Assembly: GCA_016710585.1 (NCBI GenBank)
Contig: JADJVN010000014.1
Span: 66,877 to 130,876, forward strand
Length of the DNA: 64,000 nucleotides
From: Saprospiraceae bacterium
GTDB lineage: Bacteria > Bacteroidota > Bacteroidia > Chitinophagales > Saprospiraceae
Direction: 5' to 3'
The notes under the pieces were generated by a model, which saw only the letters and a list, made by a program, of their open reading frames with translations, was not told where the DNA came from and ran no database searches. Both the position numbers and the translations under genes were made by a program. Shown piece by piece: positions 1 through 8,700 of this stretch (positions are counted from its first letter, which is position 1; the number at the start of each line of letters is the position of its first letter).

Positions 1-1643
1 CCAGTTCCTCTATTATCGACAACACAGATCAAATAGCCCTTATCCGCCAACATCTGAAACCACCAATAATTTCCAAAACTATTCCAACGATTCATGACTT
101 GTTGACTTCCTGGACCGCCATATAAAAACATAAATACTGGATATTTTTTGCTTGGATCAAAATTCTTTGGCTTTATGGTCAAAGCGTTAAGTGACTCTCC
201 ATTTCTGTTTTTTATTGAGGACAATTGGACTTCCTTGAAGTTAAACTCAGTCATCTTTTTTTGCAATGCTGCATTGTCTTCTAATACTCTTATTTCATTC
301 CAGTTTTGATCCACTATACGATATTTTGGAAGCGTATTCAAAGTAGAAAACTGATGAACAAAATATTTTCCTCCAGTACTCATTTGAACTGAGTGATTAC
401 CACTTTTCTTATCCAAACAGCTCAGACCAGTGCCATCCTTATTAATGCTATATATTTTCCTTTCGAGGCCATTTTCTTCAGACATTTGAAAAAATAATTT
501 TGCTTCATTACCGTCAAATCCATAAAAGTCTGTGATCTCGTTTTTACCTGTTGTGATTTGTCGAACCAACTTTCCCTTCATATCATATAAATACAAATGA
601 TTAGTTCCATCTTGCTCACTCATCCACAAAAATTCCTTTCCATTCTTTAAGAAAATAAGATGATCAGTAAGTTCAATATAATACTTATTTTTTTCTTCCA
701 ATAAAGTGCTGACTTGCTTATTTGATGAATTGTACAGCAATAATTTTAAATGATTTTGCCATCGATTCATCCAAGTAATAACCAACTCATCATTTGACTT
801 CGTCCATTTTATTCGAGGATAATAGGAATCAATAGAAGGATCTATTCCTGTATTGATTTGATCTGATTTTTTAGATTTCAAATTATAGCACCACACACTA
901 AGTGTTGAATTGACTTCACCCACTTTTGGATATTTAAATTTATATATGTCGGGATAAGCCTCATTGTAGTAAGTTTCAAATTGAAACTCCTTCACCTTAG
1001 ATTCATCAGTTCTAATATAGGCAATTTTATCACCTTTTGCTGACCATTCAAAGGAACGCGTTAAGGTAAATTCTTCTTCATATACCCAGTCTGAAGCACC
1101 ATTTATTATTTCATTCCACTTTCCATCAAAAGTCACCTGAACGATTTCATTATTATTAAGTGACTGATAGTACAAATTATTCTCATACACAAATCCAATC
1201 TTATCTGCTTGAGGGCTGTAGTGAGGATACATTATCTTTCCTTTAGGAAAAATACGCACTAAGGTTTTATTTTTAATATCAAAGGAATAATATTCAGCCT
1301 TTGATGAGTAGCGATAAATACTTTCCTCTTTCTGAGAAAACAAAATCTTTGTTTCATCTTCACTAAAGACATATGACGAAATATTATCAAATTCAATATC
1401 AGAATTGACTTCTTTTAAATTTAGTAAAATTTGCTCATTTTTACCTGTTGCAATATCAATGCTTTTCACTTGATTATTATCCAATCTAGAATAGCGCAAT
1501 CCGTCTTTCATAAAATTGAACCCTGGCACTGACTTCACTGCAAATGTCCTATTCTCCCAAATATCCTCTAGACTAATTTCTTTAGTCTGAGATTGTAATG
1601 CATTAATGCTGAATAAAAAAATAAAAATTCTAATGAGTTTCAT
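1..1643 (-). CDS. S9 family peptidase (dipeptidyl peptidase IV-like), C-terminal part beyond the window
   Basis: The frame is open from an ATG at 1643 to the left edge, giving about 547 codons. It begins with a signal-peptide-like stretch (MKLIRIFIFLFSINALQSQ). A beta-propeller of DPP-IV type follows, including the DWVYEEEF segment, whose paired glutamates in this family bind the substrate N-terminus. Near the edge it reads FLYGGPGSQQV and VVDNRGTG, the start of the alpha/beta-hydrolase domain. The catalytic Ser (GWSYGG) and His lie outside the window. The family removes X-Pro or similar dipeptides from peptides in the periplasm. The gene starts 19 bp after the aldehyde dehydrogenase stop, so the two are probably cotranscribed. 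Family assignment is firm; exact specificity is not. Confidence 0.88.
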   Translation of the reverse strand, partial: MKLIRIFIFLFSINALQSQTKEISLEDIWENRTFAVKSVPGFNFMKDGLRYSRLDNNQVKSIDIATGKNEQILLNLKEVNSDIEFDNISSYVFSEDETKILFSQKEESIYRYSSKAEYYSFDIKNKTLVRIFPKGKIMYPHYSPQADKIGFVYENNLYYQSLNNNEIVQVTFDGKWNEIINGASDWVYEEEFTLTRSFEWSAKGDKIAYIRTDESKVKEFQFETYYNEAYPDIYKFKYPKVGEVNSTLSVWCYNLKSKKSDQINTGIDPSIDSYYPRIKWTKSNDELVITWMNRWQNHLKLLLYNSSNKQVSTLLEEKNKYYIELTDHLIFLKNGKEFLWMSEQDGTNHLYLYDMKGKLVRQITTGKNEITDFYGFDGNEAKLFFQMSEENGLERKIYSINKDGTGLSCLDKKSGNHSVQMSTGGKYFVHQFSTLNTLPKYRIVDQNWNEIRVLEDNAALQKKMTEFNFKEVQLSSIKNRNGESLNALTIKPKNFDPSKKYPVFMFLYGGPGSQQVMNRWNSFGNYWWFQMLADKGYLICVVDNRGT

Positions 1644-1662
1644 AATTCTAATAATCCAATTT

Positions 1663-3045
1663 TTAAAAATATTTAATGAGAAAATTCTTGATTCTTACTT
1701 TCATTTTTGAATATGGAGGTGTGAACATGTTTGCAACAGAAGGCAAGAAAGATTGTTTTGTTATAGCGCGTTGATGGCTAAATAAATTAAACCCAAATTG
1801 ACCATGAGTCTTGCCCATACCACTGTGCTGATCTCCACCAAATGGCAAATAGTTATTGCAATAATTTAACAAGCATTCATTGATAGTCACACCTCCCGAT
1901 CTGGTCTTTTTCATGACATTATTGATAAATCCTTGATGCTCACTAAAGACATATAGATTGAGAGGTCGATCCATCTTGGATAAATTTGAAAATAACTCAC
2001 TTTCATCATCAAAAGTGAGCAAGGGAAGAATAGGACCAAAAATCTCAGTCTTCATTAAAGGATGATTCCAATCCGTTATAGGAATGGCAATCGGTTTTAT
2101 CATGAGTTTCACTTTATCATAGACCAAAGCTTCAGTTGAATCTTGAGTATTGAATAACTGGACTAAACGATCAAAATGATGTTGATTCACAATACGCACA
2201 TAATGATCACATTCTAAACCCTTATTTTCTAATAACAGATCAATGTGGTAAGAAAATAATTTACAAAATTGATCAAGTATAGATTTATGCATAAGCACAA
2301 AATCTGGCGCTATACAAGTTTGACCAGCATTAATAAACTTAGCAAAAGCTATACGTTTTGCAGCAATATTCAAATCAAAACTGCTGTCAATGATAGTTGG
2401 AGATTTTCCACCGAGTTCTAGTGTAACTTGAACTAAATTATCTGCCGCTGCTTTTAATACTTTCTTTCCAACTTCTACAGAACCAGTAAAAAATATATGA
2501 TGAAAGGGTAACTTAGTTAATGCTGAAGCGGTCTCGGCATCCCCAACAATAACTTTTACTTGCTTGTTTTTGAATACAGAATTCAATAATTCTGATACAA
2601 TTTGAGCAGTATATCTAGCATGCTCAGATGGTTTGACGATTACAAAATTTCCCGCCGCTATGGCATAAATTAATGGAGAAACACATAATGCAAAAGGATA
2701 ATTCCAAGGCGCTATAATTAAAATCAAGCCTTTCGGTTCATATAATATATAAGATGATGTTCCGGCTAAAGTCAAAGGTGTCTCCACATGCTGAGCTCTC
2801 ATCCAATGATGGAGATTATTTATAGCATGTCTTATTTCAGATAATACCATAAAAATTTCTGTGGTATCTGCCTCAAACTCAGATTTAAGTAGGTCCTGCT
2901 TTAAAGCTGAACGAATGGCTGTTCTATAATTTAAAATAGCATCTTCCAAACTCTTCAGCTGCTGAATTCGCTCATTATAGCTACTTGGCTTTTGCTTTAA
3001 ATATAAGTCCTCCAATTCTATGAAACTATCTCTTGGGCTCTGCAT
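1663..3045 (-). CDS. NAD(P)-dependent aldehyde dehydrogenase, class 3-like
   Basis: The 460-residue protein is the usual length for ALDH3-type enzymes, which oxidise aldehydes to carboxylic acids. Visible landmarks are IIAPWNYP with Asn115, the LELGGKSP motif with catalytic Glu210, GQTCIAPD with nucleophile Cys244, and the conserved ETFGP-like EIFGP segment. There is no signal peptide, so it is probably cytosolic or held at the membrane by its hydrophobic/basic C-terminal tail (PPYSKMKVRIKNFLIKYF). A promoter-like TTG-N18-TATCTTTG lies about 29 bp upstream. It heads a two-gene unit with the DPP-IV-like peptidase. The substrate cannot be read from sequence. Confidence 0.93.
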   Translation of the reverse strand: MQSPRDSFIELEDLYLKQKPSSYNERIQQLKSLEDAILNYRTAIRSALKQDLLKSEFEADTTEIFMVLSEIRHAINNLHHWMRAQHVETPLTLAGTSSYILYEPKGLILIIAPWNYPFALCVSPLIYAIAAGNFVIVKPSEHARYTAQIVSELLNSVFKNKQVKVIVGDAETASALTKLPFHHIFFTGSVEVGKKVLKAAADNLVQVTLELGGKSPTIIDSSFDLNIAAKRIAFAKFINAGQTCIAPDFVLMHKSILDQFCKLFSYHIDLLLENKGLECDHYVRIVNQHHFDRLVQLFNTQDSTEALVYDKVKLMIKPIAIPITDWNHPLMKTEIFGPILPLLTFDDESELFSNLSKMDRPLNLYVFSEHQGFINNVMKKTRSGGVTINECLLNYCNNYLPFGGDQHSGMGKTHGQFGFNLFSHQRAITKQSFLPSVANMFTPPYSKMKVRIKNFLIKYF

Positions 3046-3073
3046 CTATTCTGAATCCATTTTTGATAAGTGT

Positions 3074-3102
3074 CAAAGATAATATCTATTTTATAGCATC
3101 AA
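3074..3102 (-). promoter_or_regulatory. Bacteroidota-type promoter for the aldehyde dehydrogenase gene
   Basis: Read on the minus strand, the site is TTG, 18 bases, then TATCTTTG. This matches the phylum consensus TTG-N19-TAnnTTTG. It lies 28 bp before the ATG at 3045. Confidence 0.55.
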
Positions 3103-3260
3103 TAAGCTATTTTTTAGAAAAAACAAACAAACAATAATTGTTGATTACCAATTATATACACATTAATTTCAATAAAATATTACTGATTTAAAGAAATATT
3201 AACTAAAGTAATGGTTTACTTCCGTTTGATATGGGAGTCCAAAGGAAAACAATTATTATT

Positions 3261-3649
3261 ATGAAAAAAATATTTTTAATTTTATTCGCAGTTAGCTGTG
3301 GAATCATGACAATGTCAGCACAAGTAAATAATGCTAATCAAGGTCAAATCTTAAAAGAAAAGAAAATGGAAAAAAGTAATGCTCAAAAAGCAGAAAATGA
3401 ATCCAAAAAGTAGATCCAGCAGAAGCAAAAGATGGGAAAGTTGGAGAAGCTAAATCAAAGGGGAAATCCAACAAAGATAAGGCAAAACAGAAAGCTAAAA
3501 ATAGAGGTAAACACAAAGCTAAAGGGCATGAAAAACATGACAAAGATGAAGTCAAAGACAAAATGAAAGATCATGATGTTAAAGACAAGATGAAAGAAAA
3601 AAAGGAGAAAAAAGAGAAAAAAAATAAAGAAGATAAAGAACAAGAATAA
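3261..3649 (+). CDS. Small lysine/glutamate-rich exported protein, interrupted by a frameshift
   Basis: Translation from ATG 3261 gives a signal peptide (MKKIFLILFAVSCGIMTMSAQ) and a charged stretch that stops at TAG 3411-3413. Reading on in the -1 frame from base 3410 gives VDPAEAKDGKVGEAKSKG and then a run of Lys/Glu/Asp-rich repeats (KDKMKDHDVKDKMKEKKEKK) ending at TAA 3647-3649. One more A in the A5 run at 3405-3409 would restore a single ORF of about 129 residues. The function is unknown. Such low-complexity charged exported proteins are common in Bacteroidota and carry no enzymatic motif. A terminator follows directly. An in-frame ATG at 3231 exists but would put ten residues before the signal peptide. 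Confidence 0.6.
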
Positions 3650-3662
3650 AAATTCTAAAAGT

Positions 3663-3697
3663 AAAAGCCTCATGATAAATGAGGCTTTTATTTTTAT
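3663..3697 (+). terminator. Rho-independent terminator after the lysine-rich exported protein
   Basis: Perfect 11-bp stem AAAAGCCTCAT / ATGAGGCTTTT with a 5-base loop, followed by ATTTTTAT. It lies 14 bp after the stop at 3649. Confidence 0.8.
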
Positions 3698-3761
3698 ATC
3701 TACCACCAATGACTAGATCGGTATTGCACATCAAAAGGACAATAAAGTGAAATGAATAAAT

Positions 3762-3769
3762 TACATTTG
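3762..3769 (+). promoter_or_regulatory. Possible -7 box for tonB
   Basis: TACATTTG fits TAnnTTTG and lies 34 bp before the ATG at 3804. No TTG is seen at the expected upstream spacing, so support is weak. Confidence 0.3.
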
Positions 3770-3803
3770 CAGAATATTATAAACAAAGCCATTTAACTAT
3801 AAA

Positions 3804-4631
3804 ATGCCATTTTCTAAAAATTGGATCACTAATTTAACACCACTGTGGTGGCAGATGACGGATATCAGTTTTGAAAATAGAAATAAAGAATATGGTGCTT
3901 TTATCTTAAGAAATAAATATTATAGAATTTTTAGTATTGCTTTCTTGATATCAATAGTCTTGGTAGTCTTGATTTTATTTGTTCCAAAAATCATCGAACT
4001 ATTTCAATCAGATGATAATTCTGCCTATAATCTAGATCCAAAATCTGAAATGATTACCGAAGTTTATATCCCAAATTTACCCAAAATAGAAATTCAAAAA
4101 TCCATTAATCCGACAGAGAATAAAATCGAGATAACTCAGAAACCAGTAACAAAAATACCAAAAGTCGTCAAGGAAGATACCCAAGTTATTGAAGTCGTCG
4201 AGCAGCCAAAACCAATCGAAAAAATTGATGTTCCCACCAGCGAAACCTCAAATTCAAACAATGATTCAAAAGGTGAAGGCAAAACAGTTACTGGAATCGA
4301 AAATGGAGAAGATGTCCCTTTTCATTTTGTGGATATCATGCCACAATTTCCTGGAGGTCAAAGAGCACTTTCATCTTTTCTCAGCAATAATTTAAAATAT
4401 CCAACATCAGCAAGTCAATCGCAAATTGAAGGAACGGTGTTAATTGGATTTGTTGTGGACAAAAATGGAAACATTAAAAACATTAAAATCCTTAAATCAC
4501 TCCATTATGCCTGTGATGAAGAAGCGATAAGAGTACTTAAATCTATGCCGCAATGGATTCCTGGAAAACACCATGGAGAAAATGTCTCTGTAAACTATAG
4601 GATTCCGATAGTGTATAAATTCAGTAGATAA
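3804..4631 (+). CDS. Energy transducer TonB
   Basis: The 275-residue protein has one N-terminal membrane segment (about residues 45-68), a variable Pro/Lys/Glu-rich periplasmic spacer, and a TonB C-terminal domain (about 185-275). Visible parts of that domain are PQFPGG, the YP in LKYPTSA, GTVLIGFVVDKNGNI and the terminal beta-strand NYRIPIVYKF. The N-terminal ENRNKEYGAFILRNKYYR is typical of Bacteroidota TonB proteins. It couples the inner-membrane proton gradient to TonB-dependent outer-membrane receptors. No exbB/exbD or receptor gene is adjacent, so the partner is unknown. It converges with def, with only 11 bp between the stops. Confidence 0.9.
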   Translation: MPFSKNWITNLTPLWWQMTDISFENRNKEYGAFILRNKYYRIFSIAFLISIVLVVLILFVPKIIELFQSDDNSAYNLDPKSEMITEVYIPNLPKIEIQKSINPTENKIEITQKPVTKIPKVVKEDTQVIEVVEQPKPIEKIDVPTSETSNSNNDSKGEGKTVTGIENGEDVPFHFVDIMPQFPGGQRALSSFLSNNLKYPTSASQSQIEGTVLIGFVVDKNGNIKNIKILKSLHYACDEEAIRVLKSMPQWIPGKHHGENVSVNYRIPIVYKFSR

Positions 4632-4642
4632 ATGAATCTTGT

Positions 4643-5194
4643 CTATGCTGATTTTACAGGATATTTTGCGCTGTGAATCCCTTTTTTTAGTTTTTCCAAT
4701 TTTCTCTGCAATAATTGACGTCGAAGTGGATTTATTTTCTCTATAAATAAAACACCTTGTATGTGGTCATATTCATGTTGGATTACTCGTGCATTCATTT
4801 CATCAAAAACTTCTATGTGTTCAATGAAGTTTTCATCCAAGTATCTTAATTTCACATGAGTTGTTCTCTCGACATCTGCATGAATATTTGGAATACTCAG
4901 ACAGCCTTCTTCAAATGCCCAAAGTGCCCCAGATTCATCGATTATCTCAGGATTAATAAAAATTTTCTTTAAGCCTTTATTCATCTTTTTATCTTCATAA
5001 TAAGGTGTGGTATCTATAATAAATAATCTAATGGATAATCCAATCTGAGGTGCAGCCAATCCAACTCCCTTTGCAAAATACATGGTCTCCCACATATTCG
5101 TTATTATATTTCCTAGATCAGGATAACTACTATCTATATTTTCTCCTACTTTTTTCAATACTGGATGTCCATAAAGTACAACTGGTAATACCAT
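4643..5194 (-). CDS. def: Peptide deformylase
   Basis: The 183-residue protein has all three deformylase motifs: GVGLAAPQ (residues 43-50), EGCLSIP with metal ligand Cys98, and QHEYDHIQG with ligands His140 and His144 and catalytic Glu141. It removes the formyl group from the N-terminal Met of nascent proteins in the cytosol. It lies 13 bp downstream of ruvX, so the pair is probably one transcript. Confidence 0.96.
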   Translation of the reverse strand: MVLPVVLYGHPVLKKVGENIDSSYPDLGNIITNMWETMYFAKGVGLAAPQIGLSIRLFIIDTTPYYEDKKMNKGLKKIFINPEIIDESGALWAFEEGCLSIPNIHADVERTTHVKLRYLDENFIEHIEVFDEMNARVIQHEYDHIQGVLFIEKINPLRRQLLQRKLEKLKKGIHSAKYPVKSA

Positions 5195-5207
5195 CAGTTT
5201 AATATTT

Positions 5208-5618
5208 TTAAATATGCTTTAAATATTCTTGAAGTATAACAACGGCGCTCATCTTATCTAGTTCAGCTTTATCTCTTCTTTTTGACTTTTTCATACCACT
5301 TTGAACTAAAAAGGACTTTGCGGTATGGGAGGTAAATGATTCATCGTGAAAATCAATATTTAAATCTGGAGATAATCCTCTTAGCTTTTCACCAAAATTT
5401 CTGATTTCTTGAGTCAGGTAGGTGTCATTTCCATCTTTATGTCTAGGTAGTCCAAGCACAATTTTTTCGACCTGTTCTTTTTGTAAATAGGATTTTAAAA
5501 ATTCAAACAACTCACTAGTGTCCACTGTAAGCAACCCATTGACTATTATTTGCAATGGATCTGTGACAGCAATCCCGCTGCGCTTTTGACCATAATCGAT
5601 TCCTAGTATTCTGGGCAT
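5208..5618 (-). CDS. ruvX: YqgF/RuvX family putative pre-16S rRNA nuclease
   Basis: The 136-residue RNase H-fold protein begins with the GIDYGQKRSGIAVTD signature (catalytic Asp7). It has the conserved VLGLPRHKDG loop, the DESFTS motif and a late acidic residue in RDKAELDKMSAVVIL. The family is described as a Holliday-junction resolvase-like fold and is implicated in 16S rRNA 5'-end maturation. Its position directly before def supports a housekeeping role. Confidence 0.93.
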   Translation of the reverse strand: MPRILGIDYGQKRSGIAVTDPLQIIVNGLLTVDTSELFEFLKSYLQKEQVEKIVLGLPRHKDGNDTYLTQEIRNFGEKLRGLSPDLNIDFHDESFTSHTAKSFLVQSGMKKSKRRDKAELDKMSAVVILQEYLKHI

Positions 5619-5701
5619 TTTATGTTAAGCAACAATCCTAAAATGTGGACAATTGTAATGATGTCTTTGTTCACTTAAATTAATAATAAACAAAAACATT
5701 T

Positions 5702-5745
5702 AATAAAAAAAGAACCCCCTTCGACCATTGTCGAAGGAGGGTCCC
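5702..5745 (-). terminator. Rho-independent terminator of the large secreted protein gene
   Basis: On the minus strand CCTCCTTCGAC-AATG-GTCGAAGGGGG forms an 11-bp stem with one G-U pair, followed by TTCTTTTTTT. It lies about 45 bp after the stop at 5789. Confidence 0.85.
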
Positions 5746-5788
5746 ATCCCAAAAACAGTAAACTCTTTAGAACAAAACGAATTTAGCC

Positions 5789-8700
5789 TTATTGAATAAC
5801 CAACATTCTCCTTGTAGCGGAATATCCTGCTGCGTCCAATTGATAGAAAAGGACACCGGTAACTCCAAGCTGCAAGTTGTTTACAGTTACTGCATTATAA
5901 CCTTTTGTAGCTGATACAGTCTTAGAGAAGACTACCTTGCTATTAAGGTCATAGATCGTAAGTGTTGCATCAGCAGCTTTCGGCATTTCAAAGCCAATTA
6001 CTGTCTGATCAGAGAATGGGTTAGGTTGATTTTGATAGAGAACAACATTGTCATTTGTGATGACACCATTATTGGTTCTATACGCCAATTGAATATTCAT
6101 CTCATCAAGATTTGCATCGTATGCCTCTGCAGTCGTGATAGCTGAATTAATGTGTAGTGAATTAGAAAGCTGACCTGTCGAAAGAGCCTTAAATTTAAGT
6201 GTGAACAATTTTGCATCCTTGTTTAGCTGTACAGCCTTGTTTGTATTCCAGCTAAAGGTGATGTATCCATCTTGCAATCTGTTCATGCCTAGATTCTCTG
6301 TAGTAAGATTTGACTCACCACTGATGATATCTAAGAATTCCAAATTGTCCGCATCAAATTTTAAAGTGAATTGATACCCACTTAAGTTTACATTGTCTGC
6401 CATTTGTATAGGCACTACAATTTCTTCATTCGCATTTATTGTCAGTTCATTCGTAATCAAATTAAGCGTAGAATTATTTCTAGTACTTACTCCAGTTGCA
6501 TTTGTTGCTGATGCAGTACCATTAATATCTCCTACTTTTATTCCCATAAAATTGATGACCATACTGTTGATAAATGGATCAATTTTATATTCTTTTGTAT
6601 ATCCTTCATTTAAGATATCATCACCAAAATTCTGGAATTTATAGTTTTTGTCTACAAATACCCATGATGTATTTTTCTCAAATTTTGGTATAATTCCTAA
6701 GATCAATTTTCTCAATTCAGATATATCAGCTGAAGTTACAGTCTTAGTATTGTTTACATCCGCTGCGATGATCTTATATGGAGATTTGAATTCAGATACT
6801 CCTAAGATATGCTTTTGGATCAATACGATATCTGCAGTCGTGATTCCATTAAGAGGATTGATATCCTTAGTTGGACTTAATGTATATACGGCTGATTGGC
6901 TGAAAGTCATATTTGAGAATGCGTATTGACCATTATTTGAAGTAATCTGAGCTTGAAGCCCTGCTCCTTTAAGATCTACTACTACATCCGCTACATTATC
7001 ATTCTGATCAGTGCTGATCAATCCTGATATGCCGCCTTTTCCTACTGTACCTCCACAAGCATGATTGTTGTCTTGGATCAAGATATAAGTTCTACAGAAT
7101 GCCTGTTGACCAGTTGCTGGATCAGTCACCCATAATTCTACATTTCTTTGTCCTAAACTATCACAAGTGAATGTAATTGACTTCTTAGATGTATCACTTG
7201 AGAAACTCAAGATTACTCTATTTCCACAAGGATGATATGATCCTTTGTCAACATCACTAGCCCATATATCTACCATTCCCCAATCAGGGATACCATTGCC
7301 ATTTCTATCGATAGGCATTAGATCTACTGCGATTCCATTTAAGCAATATGGTGTAGGTGCTTTGCAATTCATTACTGTGAACAATAATTCTTTTGCAATT
7401 TTATTTCCACACTTATCTTCGAATACAAACTTAATCTTATGTCTTCCAAGTTTATATCTACCAGAAGCATCAATACTGTTTCCAGCTCCTGCTTTTACAA
7501 TGTCATAAGTTCCATTATTGTCTAAATCGATTAAATATTCCCAAACTAATTCATCATCCGGCGTACATTCGTCATCACCTCTTGCAGTCAAAGTAACTGG
7601 GCCAGAAGTACAACTGTCAAAAGTACAGAATGTCGTATCTTTTGTAGGTAAAGTAGTGATTGTTGGAGCGATGATATTATTTACTTTTATGATTTGAGTA
7701 TGCTCCACTGTTGGATTAATATATCCACCAGCACCATTTGGTATTCTTTGGCACCAGTCGATGGCTTTCCACTTTCTCAATATCTTGAAACAAGCATCAG
7801 ATCCTTTTACAAATCTAAATGTTTCATCTTCCATACTATATCCTACAAGATCACACTTATCTTCACCATGAGCGACAGGTCTTCCCATTCTATCTGGTGT
7901 AAGTTGGAATGCATTAAGACAACCTGTCAACACAGTATCTCTTGGCCACCAAATATCATTATATAAATCAAATGGATGGAAGTTGAAGAATGTAATTCTC
8001 TGCCAACAAGTGTCTACACCATTTCTATCTGCAACTACCCAGTATCTTATTATATCTCCAACATTACAGCTAGTTCTGTTGTCCTTAAATCCATGAGTAA
8101 TGGTAAAATCACAATTGTCATGTGCAAAGCCATCGTGTAATGTAATCACACTGTCTTTTGTCCAATCATATCCTTTGTATTTTATTGTTCTAGTGTTGAA
8201 TAATAAAGCACTGTCTCTATTGATTGCACCAAACACATCCAAATTATTTAAATCGAAGTGATAATCACATGCAACAGTAACATTGATAGGCGCTTTGCAG
8301 ATAGGCTTTAACTTATCTTGTACAAAAACCTGAACCATACAATCATTAAAGTTACCATGCTTATCTTTTACTCTGAATACTACTGTTACGACTCTATCGA
8401 CATCTTCACAGCAGAACTCAACATAAGGCTTAAACACCTCATCTCTTGTATCATTGTCGCAAGGACTCTCTACCATTCTTCTCACTAACATAGAATCAAT
8501 ATGACAATCATCATAAGATCCGTCATTGAAAGTAGTAGCATAAACATGAGTCGTACCATCTATTGATAATGAAACTACTGTCTCTCTATCACATATAGCT
8601 ACAGGTGCAGTCTTATCTGCAACATGGATCACTAATGTATCAGCACTTTCATTATAACAATGATCATAAGCGCGATAGATGATCGTATCCCAACCAACAG

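Noticed and set aside
3405..3413. Programmed -1 frameshift
   Set aside because: The heptamer is C AAA AAG rather than A AAA AAG, no downstream structure was seen, and a one-base indel explains it with three similar breaks nearby.
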